Assembly: GCA_023701205.1 (NCBI GenBank)
Contig: JAMPXJ010000004.1
Location: 124,001-188,000 of the forward strand
Source of the DNA: Oligoflexia bacterium
Lineage (GTDB): Bacteria; Bdellovibrionota; UBA1018
Direction: 5' to 3'
Length of the DNA stretch: 64,000 nucleotides
Position numbers and translations under genes: made by a program. Below the pieces are notes generated by a model. That model did not search any database. It had not been told where the DNA came from and saw only the letters and a program-made list of their open reading frames with translations. Every line of letters starts with the position of its first letter. The first letter of the stretch is position 1. Shown in pieces: positions 1 through 7,653 of the stretch.

Positions 1-211
1 TGATGTCCGTGATCCCCGCAAGATCGAACCTCAGAACGCGAGCTTTCGGCTCGAGCTTGAAAAGATAGTCCGAGACTTTCTGCAGGTCCGAGCTCTCATT
101 GATCAGGCCGGACATCCGCAGCGTTACGATCTGGGCCTCGAGCTCGACTTCTGCGGTAACCGCGAAATGGGGGTCCTTGCATACGGGTATCGACAAAGCT
201 TGGGGAGTCAT
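1..211 (-). CDS. STAS-like protein, N-terminal part (runs off the window)
   Basis: A reading frame opens at an ATG at 211 and stays open to the window edge, giving the first 70 residues. Residues 25-45 and 58-70 have the alternating pattern of a STAS-like anti-sigma-factor antagonist domain, with a LRMSG strand, an INESSD turn and a RFDLAGITDI strand-loop. The ribosome binding site is weak. The product may act in partner-switch signalling, but only half a domain is visible, so the family is a guess from pattern alone. Confidence 0.5.
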   Translation of the reverse strand, partial: MTPQALSIPVCKDPHFAVTAEVELEAQIVTLRMSGLINESSDLQKVSDYLFKLEPKARVLRFDLAGITDI

Positions 212-519
212 TGCGCCTATGAGACCCCGATTTCGTTCATAGATCAAGGAATTAGCTATACTTGACTTTCTTAATACACTATATTAACCTGATTCTAGTC
301 CACACCTCTCTCGTCTGCCGGGAATAAAAACTCGGCAACGACTCCTCTCCTGGCAAGCCTGGTCTCAGGCTTCACCGCCGGGAAAACCAATCCGAACCCA
401 ATTGAGCCTTTTCCATTGCCTGTAGTCCGTCGGCCTCGTCTTGCGGCTGGCAAAGGCTCAAAAAATACCGCCGGAATCCCGGAAAAAATCCCGGGCCTTC
501 GGCATGGAGGAGTCTTGCC
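212..519. other. AT-rich intergenic region
   Basis: No gene is seen. The block at about 240-300 is far more AT-rich than its surroundings and probably holds promoters for the minus-strand STAS-like gene and/or the plus-strand epimerase. TTGACT at 262-267 has no properly spaced -10 box. A short CCCGG/CCGGG hairpin lies just before the epimerase ribosome binding site. Confidence 0.4.
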
Positions 520-1503
520 ATGAAAAAGGTCACGACGGAGAGCCTGAGCTTGACGGAAAACGAGATCCTCATCACCGGCGCCACCGGCTTCGTGGGCCGC
601 CACCTCTCGCAGCGCCTGCCGGGAGCGAAAAAATTCGACCGCCGCCGCCACGACTTCTCGAAGCTCGAGACGCTCGAGGAGCTGGTACGCGACGCGAAGG
701 TCATCTTTCACCTGGCCGGCAAGAGCGCCGGATCGTCCTACGAGATCTCCAATCGCGAGCTCGTCGCGACGAACCTGGAGGCGACCCGCCAGCTCGTCCG
801 CGCCATCGCCCGGTACTCCCGGCACAAGCCCCGCGTGATCCTGCTGTCGTCCATCCATGTTTACGAGAAAAGCCCGCTTCTGAGCGAGAACACCCCGATC
901 GGCCCGAGCGCCGTCTACGGCGCGATGAAGTACTCGCAGGAGGCGATCCTGGAGCTCGCGGCCGAGCAGGGAATCATCGAAAGCGTCATCTTCCGCGCGA
1001 CCCATCTCTTCGGTCCGGGCGCCCGCCCCTTCTACAACTCGGCCGTGGCCACGCTCTGCTGCAAGGCGCTTCAGGGCGAGCCGATCGACCTCTATGCCCA
1101 GGGCAAGGCGCCGATCGACCTGCTCTACGTCGGCGATGTCGTGGAATATCTGGTTCGGGCCGCCGCGGCAGAATCCCGCGGCGCGACCCAGGTGCTGAAC
1201 CTCGCCTCTGGAAAAACCGTCACGATCGGCGAGGTCGTCGGTCTCATGGAGGGACTTCTGGGCCGGGAGCTGGCGAAGAAATCCCTCGACGGCAACGCGG
1301 GCCCGCTCGCGATCTCGACGGAACGGCTGCGCGAGACGCTCGGGAACTTCGAGCTCACCTCGCTCAAGGTCGGCCTCGCGCGCACCCTTCAGGGCTTCGC
1401 CGACGCCTTTGCCGAGTCTTTCGCAGCCACCGCGCGCCAGCTCGCGACGAAGCGCCCGGCAGCCGCGCCCGCGGAAATCAGCGACGCGCGGAATGCGGCC
1501 TGA
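520..1503 (+). CDS. NAD-dependent epimerase/dehydratase (extended SDR)
   Basis: 327-residue extended short-chain dehydrogenase. The Rossmann glycine motif is at G20-x-x-G23-x-x-G26, and the catalytic pair is Y133-x-x-x-K137 with serines at 110-111. Such enzymes act on nucleotide sugars in the cytoplasm (epimerisation, dehydration or 4-keto reduction); the substrate cannot be read from sequence. A GGAGG ribosome binding site precedes the ATG. A second sugar-nucleotide SDR follows at 1592 and a glycosyltransferase lies at 4923, which suggests a role in surface glycan or glycolipid synthesis. Confidence 0.85.
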   Translation: MKKVTTESLSLTENEILITGATGFVGRHLSQRLPGAKKFDRRRHDFSKLETLEELVRDAKVIFHLAGKSAGSSYEISNRELVATNLEATRQLVRAIARYSRHKPRVILLSSIHVYEKSPLLSENTPIGPSAVYGAMKYSQEAILELAAEQGIIESVIFRATHLFGPGARPFYNSAVATLCCKALQGEPIDLYAQGKAPIDLLYVGDVVEYLVRAAAAESRGATQVLNLASGKTVTIGEVVGLMEGLLGRELAKKSLDGNAGPLAISTERLRETLGNFELTSLKVGLARTLQGFADAFAESFAATARQLATKRPAAAPAEISDARNAA

Positions 1504-1514
1504 TTCACCTAAGA

Positions 1515-1539
1515 AGCGTTCCCACGGAATGGGAACGCT
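1515..1539. terminator. Perfect 10-bp hairpin between the two epimerase genes
   Basis: AGCGTTCCCA and TGGGAACGCT form a perfect stem around a 5-base loop, 12 bases after the first epimerase stop. No clean T-tract follows on either strand, so it may be an operator or RNA processing site instead of a terminator. Its half-site GTTCCCA recurs near the regulator gene at 2855. Confidence 0.5.
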
Positions 1540-1591
1540 ATATTTGATCCGACATATTGAATGACCCGGGGCGCGCCCGTTAAAAATAAGC

Positions 1592-2758
1592 ATGGCCAAG
1601 ATCCTGATCACGGGTGGCGCGGGTTTCATCGGTTCCCACACGGCTGACGCCCTGATCCGCCAGGGTCACTCCGTCCGGGCGCTGGATCCGCTGATTCCGC
1701 AGGTGCACGGCAAAGAGCGGCAAAGGCCCGCCTATCTGCATCCGCGCGTGGAGCTGCTCGAAGGCGACGTGCGGGACCCGGACGCGCTCAAAGAAGCCCT
1801 GAAGAATGTCGAAGTGATCTATCACTTCGCCGCGCTCACGGGCGTCGGCCAAAGCATGTATGACATCCGGGATTACGTCGACACCAACGTCACCGGAACC
1901 GCGCTCCTGATCGAGGCGCTCCTGAAGGAGAGACACCCTCTCAAACGGCTCGTGCTGGCGTCCTCGCGCGCCGTCTATGGCGAGGGCAGCTACGAATGCG
2001 GCACTCACGGCCGCATCTACCCTCAAGGGCGCGATCAGTCGAGCCTGGGCCGCGGCGAGTTCGCCATCCGCTGCCCGATCTGCCGGCGGGAGCTCCGCTC
2101 CGTACCCACGGAGGAGAGCCGCCCCCTCAACCCGCTCTCGGTCTACGCCTGGACGAAGCGGGAGCAGGAGGAGATCGTTCGCTTCGCCGCCGACACGTAC
2201 GGGATTCCCGTCACGATCCTCCGCTATTTCAACGTCTACGGCTCGCGCCAGTCCCTGACCAACCCGTACACCGGCATCATCTCGATCTTCTACCGCAAGC
2301 TCAAGGCCGGCCTCGAGATCCCGCTCTATGAGGAAGGGCTTCCGATCCGCGACTTCGTCCACGTCTCCGACGTCGTCGGGGCGAATCTCCTGGCGCTGGG
2401 AGCCCCGCTGCCCTGGGGGCGGGAGTACAACGTCGGGAGCGGAGAGACCCATCGCATCGGGGATATCGCCCAGGCGCTCGGAGCGGCGGCGGGCCTGCCC
2501 GCGAAGCTCACGAAGACCCGCGACTTCCGGGTGGGGGACGTCCTGGCCTGCAGCGCCGATCTCTCCCGCAGCCGCGAGGAGCTGGGCTACTGGCCGAAGA
2601 TGAAGCTCGCGCACGGCCTCCGGGAATTCGCCGCGTGGGCCGATGCCGCGTCCACCGGCGGGGCCCCGCCATCCGGTGAATCCTCGGAGCCCGCCGAAAA
2701 AGAGCGCGAAGAGCTCCAGCGCTTCGGCCTCATGGGCACCTCGGCCCGGGGCTCCTAG
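1592..2758 (+). CDS. NAD-dependent epimerase, dTDP-L-rhamnose 4-epimerase-like
   Basis: 388-residue extended SDR with GGAGFIG at 8-14 and the catalytic Y185-x-x-x-K189. Between strand 5 and the active site it carries an insert with C136 and a C161-P-I-C164 pair. That arrangement is typical of the dTDP-L-rhamnose 4-epimerase (WbiB-like) branch, where the cysteines may bind a metal. The expected reaction is interconversion of dTDP-rhamnose and its 4-epimer for surface polysaccharide. The C-terminal 40 residues are acidic and low in complexity. Substrate assignment is by the insert pattern only. Confidence 0.75.
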   Translation: MAKILITGGAGFIGSHTADALIRQGHSVRALDPLIPQVHGKERQRPAYLHPRVELLEGDVRDPDALKEALKNVEVIYHFAALTGVGQSMYDIRDYVDTNVTGTALLIEALLKERHPLKRLVLASSRAVYGEGSYECGTHGRIYPQGRDQSSLGRGEFAIRCPICRRELRSVPTEESRPLNPLSVYAWTKREQEEIVRFAADTYGIPVTILRYFNVYGSRQSLTNPYTGIISIFYRKLKAGLEIPLYEEGLPIRDFVHVSDVVGANLLALGAPLPWGREYNVGSGETHRIGDIAQALGAAAGLPAKLTKTRDFRVGDVLACSADLSRSREELGYWPKMKLAHGLREFAAWADAASTGGAPPSGESSEPAEKEREELQRFGLMGTSARGS

Positions 2759-2818
2759 CCCCTGGGGCCAAGTGTTCCCAAAAATGTGCAGCAGCGTTCC
2801 CAATCCGGAGAATGCGGC

Positions 2819-2845
2819 TTGACACTTGAATTACACCCGTAATAG
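2819..2845 (+). promoter_or_regulatory. Sigma-70-like promoter before the TIGR02147 regulator
   Basis: TTGACA at 2819-2824 and TAATAG at 2840-2845 are separated by 15 bases. A start about seven bases later would fall near 2852, only a few bases before the GTG start at 2855, so the transcript may be nearly leaderless. GTTCCCA direct repeats at 2774, 2796 and 2873 flank it. Confidence 0.5.
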
Positions 2846-2854
2846 CAGAATCAG

Positions 2855-3709
2855 GTGCCCATTGGCCCGACCGTTCCCAACCCGAATCCCAGCCTCTGGC
2901 TGCAGGCGGAATTCCTGCGGCGCCGGGAGAGAAACCCCCGGTTTTCCCTGCGGGCGTTCGGCAGGATGTTGAACATCCCGCCCGGCAGGCTTTCAGAGGT
3001 TTTTTCGCGCAAGCGACCGCTGACGATCGCCATGGGCCAGCGCATCGCGGAGCGCCTGGCCTACTCTCCCGCGATGCGCATCGGGCTGCTGCAGGCAATC
3101 CAACGCCAGCAGCTGCTTCGCTCGGGCGGCCTTTCCCCGCATCCGGGCGCTGACGGCACCGAGCAGGGTGACGACAGCGATCGCCAGCTGCTGCGGGAAG
3201 ACGAGTTCCGCCTCATCGCGGACTGGCAGCATTTCGCGCTTCTTTATCTCTTCGAGACCCGCGGCTTCCGGAGCGACCCGGCCTGGATGGCCCGGCGGAT
3301 CGGGATTCCCCCGCACGAGGCCCAGGCCGCGCTGGAGCGGCTTGAGCGGCTCGGCCTGATCGCGCGCAGGCAAAAGCGCTACGTCAAGCTCGCCGGGGAG
3401 CTCACGACCACGCAGGACATCAGCTCGGCGGCCCTCAGGCAATCCCACCGGCAAAGCCTCGAGCAGGCGATCCGCGCCCTCGAGGAGGTTCCCCTGGAGC
3501 TTCGCGACGTGACGTCGATCACGATGGCCATCGACCCGCGCAGGATCCCCGCCGCGAAGCTCATGATCCGGGACTTCCGCCGCCGGCTTTGCCGCTTCCT
3601 CGAGCAGGGACGGCGAACCGAGGTCTTCAACCTCAACGTCCAGCTGGTGCCGGTCACGGTACCCGTCGCGCCCAGCGCTCACTTTTCCAAAAAACGAGGC
3701 AAAAAATGA
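2855..3709 (+). CDS. TIGR02147 family regulator (DUF4423)
   Basis: 284 residues. The N-terminal third (about 18-70) looks like a helix-turn-helix DNA-binding region, with RNPRFSLRAFGRMLNIPPG and an arginine-rich follow-on. A winged-helix-like DUF4423 region (about 125-270) contains IADWQHFALLYLFETRGF and a conserved SITMAIDPRRIP stretch. Proteins of this family are enriched in Bdellovibrio and Fibrobacter relatives and are presumed transcription factors. The GTG start lies right behind a promoter. Its TGA overlaps the ATG of the protease gene, so the two are translationally coupled. The second copy of the family is at 54465. Confidence 0.8.
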   Translation: MPIGPTVPNPNPSLWLQAEFLRRRERNPRFSLRAFGRMLNIPPGRLSEVFSRKRPLTIAMGQRIAERLAYSPAMRIGLLQAIQRQQLLRSGGLSPHPGADGTEQGDDSDRQLLREDEFRLIADWQHFALLYLFETRGFRSDPAWMARRIGIPPHEAQAALERLERLGLIARRQKRYVKLAGELTTTQDISSAALRQSHRQSLEQAIRALEEVPLELRDVTSITMAIDPRRIPAAKLMIRDFRRRLCRFLEQGRRTEVFNLNVQLVPVTVPVAPSAHFSKKRGKK

Positions 3710-4926
3710 AATTCCACGTCAAGACGATCCTCGCGCTCACCCTGCTGCTGACCCTCCCCTCCCACGCCTCCAACCTCGGCGGCGAGCGGGGAAATGGCGG
3801 TGACCGGTGGGGCGCCGCCACGGGCAGCGCCTGGTTCCTCGGAGAAGGTCGGAAGATCCGTTACTGCATCTCGGTCGCTCCGGATTTCCTGGGCGGCTCG
3901 CCGGCGCCGGGCCTGCCGCGGCTGCGGGCCGCGATCGAGGGCGCGTTCGCGGAATGGGCGCGAACCCTCGCGCGCCTGAGAATCGGGGGCGTGGAGCGCA
4001 GCTCCTCCGCCTCCTCCGGCATCCTCCGCTTTCCGCCGGTCCTTTCGGACGCGGAGTTCGCCGGACCCTGCTCCGAGGCGCGGGGCACCGCGGACCTGCA
4101 GGTGCTCTTCGGCGTGGATGAGCCGCAGGTGCGCGAACATCTGCCGCAGTTCCAGCAGCCGGCGGCGTTCACCCAGCGCCTGAGCTACGACCCGGTCCGG
4201 GGCTGGAGCCGCGGTTTCCTCTGGGTGGCGCGCTCGGGAACTCCCGACTGGACGCGCCCGCTGCGGCTCGAGGCCATCCTCCTCCATGAGATCGGGCATA
4301 TCCTGGGCTGCGCGCACGCGCGCTCCACGATCATGCGCGAGGACATCGCGAGCCTCCTTGCTCAGCCCGACAGCCCCGCGCTGCTGGCGCGACTGAGCCG
4401 CATCGAGCACGAGCGCGAGCTCGTTTACGTGCGCCAGGCCATCGAGTCCCCGGGCGTGCTTTCGGATTCGGACTGGCGGCAGGAGCATGAAACCTCCTTC
4501 CGGCTGCTGATGGGGCGGGAGCCGAAAGGCCCGTTCCGGGCCCTTTTGAGGTCGGACTGGCAGGAACGGAACGTCAGCCTCGAGATCACGGACTCTGAAG
4601 GCAGCAGGACCTTCCGCATCTGGATCGAGGGAACCGACGGGGATCTCGATTACGATCCCGATCCGCTCACGCTCGTCGAAGGCCCCGAGATGTTCAAAGT
4701 GGCCATACCGGGGCTGGGTGGAGCGGAGCGCGCGGATCTGGAGGTCGCCGCCCGACGGCACCTGGGGGTCGCTTACGGCGGCAGGATCTATGTCAGGGGC
4801 CAGGAGTTCCCGCTGATCCTCGAACGCAACCTCTCGGATTCAGGCCCGTACCGGCTGCTGCTCACGGTGGCCGGCCGCTCCCGGGTCATCTTCGTTTCGC
4901 GGCCTTTCGCGGGGCCGGCGCGATGA
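3706..4926 (+). CDS. Secreted metzincin-type zinc metalloprotease
   Basis: 406 residues. An N-terminal signal peptide (about 1-21, ending SHA) directs export. The zinc site is complete: H194-E195-x-x-H198-x-x-G201-x-x-H204, followed by a Met-turn at M210 (STIM), the arrangement of matrixin-like metzincins. Zinc-dependent peptide cleavage in the periplasm or outside the cell is expected; the substrate is unknown. The ATG at 3706 overlaps the stop of the regulator, and its own TGA overlaps the glycosyltransferase ATG, so the three genes are one unit. The C-terminal 180 residues after the catalytic domain are unassigned. Confidence 0.85.
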   Translation: MKFHVKTILALTLLLTLPSHASNLGGERGNGGDRWGAATGSAWFLGEGRKIRYCISVAPDFLGGSPAPGLPRLRAAIEGAFAEWARTLARLRIGGVERSSSASSGILRFPPVLSDAEFAGPCSEARGTADLQVLFGVDEPQVREHLPQFQQPAAFTQRLSYDPVRGWSRGFLWVARSGTPDWTRPLRLEAILLHEIGHILGCAHARSTIMREDIASLLAQPDSPALLARLSRIEHERELVYVRQAIESPGVLSDSDWRQEHETSFRLLMGREPKGPFRALLRSDWQERNVSLEITDSEGSRTFRIWIEGTDGDLDYDPDPLTLVEGPEMFKVAIPGLGGAERADLEVAARRHLGVAYGGRIYVRGQEFPLILERNLSDSGPYRLLLTVAGRSRVIFVSRPFAGPAR

Positions 4927-6131
4927 AACGCCTCCTTTTCGTGGCGGAGTCCGTCACGCTGGCCCATTTTTTCCGGCCGTTTTGCGTCGCCCGCCGCCTC
5001 GATCCCGCTCGCTTCGAGGTCCACTTCGCCGCGCGCGAAAGCCATCGCGCCGCGGTCGAGGGCGCCGGCTTCCGTTTCCACCCCATCACCGGGATCAGTT
5101 CGGCAAGCTTCCTCGAATCGCTACGAACGGGCTCGCCTCCGTTCGACCTTTCGACCCTTCGCGCGTTTGCGCGCGAGGACGCCGAGCTCGTCGCGCGGGT
5201 GCGGCCTGCGGCCATGGTCTCGGATTTTCGCCTGTCGCTTCCGGTCGCCTCCGAGCGCGAGCGGATCCCGCTGTACACGATCACGAACGTCCACTGGGCG
5301 CCCTGGGCCCGGCTTCCACGTTGGCCGCTGCCGGATCTCTCGGGCTTTCCGCTGGGCGAAGTTCTCCCGGTCCCGCTCGCCCGGGCGATCTTCCTGGCCG
5401 CGCGGCCGATCGTCTTTTCAAAATTCCTCGCCCCGCTCAACCGGCTTCGGCGCGAGCATGGCCAGGAGGCGTTCCCTTCGCTCGGCGCCGCCTACACCCA
5501 CGGAGATTTCCAGCTGCTGGACGACGTGCCGGGCCTGATCGGCACGCGAACTCCGGTGCCTCCGAGCGCTTACTTCTGCGGACCGCTGATCGAGGATGCC
5601 CTGGCAGGCCTGCCGACTCGCTGGCCCGAGGGCTGGGACCTCTCCCAGCCGCCACGAAAGGGAAGGACCTATGTCTCGATGGGGTCCTCCGGCTCCCTCG
5701 CCGCGCTCGAGGCAGTGATTCGCGCGATCGAGTCCCTCGGCTGGGAGGCCCTCATGGCGACCGCCACGCGCTTCGACTCGGGCGAGCTCCCGGGGTTCAT
5801 CCGCAGCGCTCCGATCCTTCCCGGAGCGCTCTGCGCCCAGGTCTCGGATGTCGTCATCACCAACGGCGGCTCCGCGCCCTGCTATCAGGCATTGAGCCAG
5901 GGCAAGCCCATCCTCGCGCTGCCTTCGAACATGGATCAGTTCCTCTTCAGCGAAGCGCTGGAGAAGGCGGGCCTGGCCGTCGTGCTGCGCGCCGATCGCG
6001 CCCAGGCCGAAGAGATCGCCCGGGGGATCTGCCAAGCCAGGGACTGCCTATCCGCGGCTCGCGAGTTCGGCACCCGGATCCGCGAGCTTCAGGCGAGGAA
6101 TATCGCGGCGGAAGCGCTCTCCGCGCCCTGA
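4923..6131 (+). CDS. GT1-family glycosyltransferase
   Basis: 402 residues with the two-domain GT-B layout of the UDP-glycosyltransferase/macrolide glycosyltransferase family. The N-terminus LLFVAESVTLAHFFRP is the acceptor-side strand-loop. In the C-terminal domain (about 305-335) VVITNGGSAPCYQAL and ALPSNMDQ match the nucleotide-sugar binding signature. It transfers a sugar to a lipid or small acceptor. The gene overlaps the metalloprotease stop by four bases and ends the operon started at 2855. Confidence 0.85.
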   Translation: MKRLLFVAESVTLAHFFRPFCVARRLDPARFEVHFAARESHRAAVEGAGFRFHPITGISSASFLESLRTGSPPFDLSTLRAFAREDAELVARVRPAAMVSDFRLSLPVASERERIPLYTITNVHWAPWARLPRWPLPDLSGFPLGEVLPVPLARAIFLAARPIVFSKFLAPLNRLRREHGQEAFPSLGAAYTHGDFQLLDDVPGLIGTRTPVPPSAYFCGPLIEDALAGLPTRWPEGWDLSQPPRKGRTYVSMGSSGSLAALEAVIRAIESLGWEALMATATRFDSGELPGFIRSAPILPGALCAQVSDVVITNGGSAPCYQALSQGKPILALPSNMDQFLFSEALEKAGLAVVLRADRAQAEEIARGICQARDCLSAAREFGTRIRELQARNIAAEALSAP

Positions 6132-6174
6132 CCCAGGTCCCCGGCGACACAGCCCGCTTTGCGCGGTCCTCGGA

Positions 6175-6180
6175 TATAAT
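6175..6180 (+). promoter_or_regulatory. Candidate -10 box TATAAT before the lipoprotein pair
   Basis: A perfect TATAAT sits 10 bases before the GTG start at 6190, with AAGGA between them. No convincing -35 box is present at 16-18 bases upstream. Confidence 0.4.
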
Positions 6181-6189
6181 TGAAGGACC

Positions 6190-7653
6190 GTGGATCGCTC
6201 CGGAAAGTTCCTCTTTTTGCTGCCCTGGCTTCTCTCGCCGCTCCTTTCGGGCTGCTCGCTCGAGTATATCGGGCGGCTCTCCGCGACCCCGAACGAAGCG
6301 AGAAACATCGGCGCATCATCGCTCGCCAAGGTCGCGGACCTGGGCACCACGACTATTCGCAACGGAGGCATCGCTGTCGGGAGTGTCTATTATTCCGAAG
6401 GTCTAGGCCAAGAAGGAGGGGAATTATGGCGGACCGATGGGACGCCAGAAGGCACTTATCTCGTCAAGGACATCCTTCCTGGAACCTTGACCAATGGCAC
6501 CCCCAGCTCCTCCAGCCCTCAAAACTTTACCGAGGTAAACGGCATCGTCTTTTTCACGGCCCAGGACGCCAACACTGGAGTGGAGCTCTGGAAGACCGAC
6601 GGCACCGAGGCAGGCACCGTAAGGGTCAAGGACATCAACCCAGGAGCCGACTCCTCAAATCCCTCTGAACTCACTTCTTTCCAAGGCCGGCTTTACTTCA
6701 GTGCCGAAGACCAGGGTTCCAACTCCGCCGAGCTTTGGCAAAGCGACGGAACGGAAGTCGGAACCGTCAAACTGAAAGACATCTATCCCGGCTCCACAGG
6801 TTCTAAGCCGCATGATTTTTTTCAATGGAGGGGGCTTCTTTATTTTTCCGCGCATGTCGATGCGACTTACAATTATCGCACCCTCCTTTGGCAGAGCGAT
6901 GGCACCTCCGGCGGAACGACCCCGGCCCCCGACTTTTTATCAACCTGCTTACCTGAATTTCTCGGAGATCCCACTGTCATATTTCAAGACTCCCTGATCT
7001 GCCTCAAAATGGACTCAACCGGCACCTCCGAGCTCTGGAAGAGCGACGGTACGGCCTCGGGCACGATCCTCCTCAAAGCCGGGCTCTTGTCGACTCTCAC
7101 CCATTTCAAGTCAGCCGGAAATCTCCTCTACTTCACTACGGGTAGCGAAGAATTCGGGCACGAGCTCTGGAAAACCGATGGAACTCCGGGAGGAACGGCC
7201 CTCATCGATATCGTCCCGGGCCCGGGATCCTCGTACCCAACCCTACTGGCCGATCTGAACGGCATCCTGATCTTCGCCGCCTGGGATCCGACCCACGGTA
7301 ACGAGCTGTGGCGGAGCGATGGCACAAAAGAGGGAACCCGCATCATCCTGGATATCTCACCAGGCGCTATTCCAGGCATTTACTGCAGTTTCGGCGCCCT
7401 CGGGCACATTGATTACGGCTGCATAAAGAACTTTGTCGTGAGCCAAGGCCATCTCTGGTTTTCAGCCATTGACCGAGTACATGGCGTCGAACTCTGGAGA
7501 AGCGACGGTACGGCCCAAGGCACCGTTTTGGTCCAGGACATCGTGCCCGGATTCGACGGCTCTAATCCGATATTCATGAAGCTCGGCGAGACCCTCCTCT
7601 TCTCGACAGCCTCGGCTGGATCAGGGAAAAACGGGTTATGGAGAGTTCCATGA
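6190..7653 (+). CDS. Lipoprotein with eight ELWxxDGT repeats
   Basis: 487 residues, GTG start behind AAGGA. A lipoprotein signal ends LLSGC, with the acylated cysteine at C22, followed by SLEYIG. The mature part has eight copies of a repeat built around ELW(K/R/Q)(T/S)DGT..GT, about 50 residues apart, with variants LLWQSDGT in the fourth; this is the ELWxxDGT pattern expected of beta-propeller-like surface proteins. It is likely an envelope or surface-exposed binding protein. It is coupled by an ATGA overlap to the next lipoprotein, whose N-terminus has the same 29-base block. Confidence 0.8.
   Translation: MDRSGKFLFLLPWLLSPLLSGCSLEYIGRLSATPNEARNIGASSLAKVADLGTTTIRNGGIAVGSVYYSEGLGQEGGELWRTDGTPEGTYLVKDILPGTLTNGTPSSSSPQNFTEVNGIVFFTAQDANTGVELWKTDGTEAGTVRVKDINPGADSSNPSELTSFQGRLYFSAEDQGSNSAELWQSDGTEVGTVKLKDIYPGSTGSKPHDFFQWRGLLYFSAHVDATYNYRTLLWQSDGTSGGTTPAPDFLSTCLPEFLGDPTVIFQDSLICLKMDSTGTSELWKSDGTASGTILLKAGLLSTLTHFKSAGNLLYFTTGSEEFGHELWKTDGTPGGTALIDIVPGPGSSYPTLLADLNGILIFAAWDPTHGNELWRSDGTKEGTRIILDISPGAIPGIYCSFGALGHIDYGCIKNFVVSQGHLWFSAIDRVHGVELWRSDGTAQGTVLVQDIVPGFDGSNPIFMKLGETLLFSTASAGSGKNGLWRVP

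Noticed and set aside
295..1641. 448-residue minus-strand ORF opposite the first epimerase
   Set aside because: Shadow; the plus strand has a Rossmann motif and YxxxK site.
2774..2879. GTTCCCA repeats as a CRISPR array
   Set aside because: Only three seven-base copies with unequal spacing and no cas genes.
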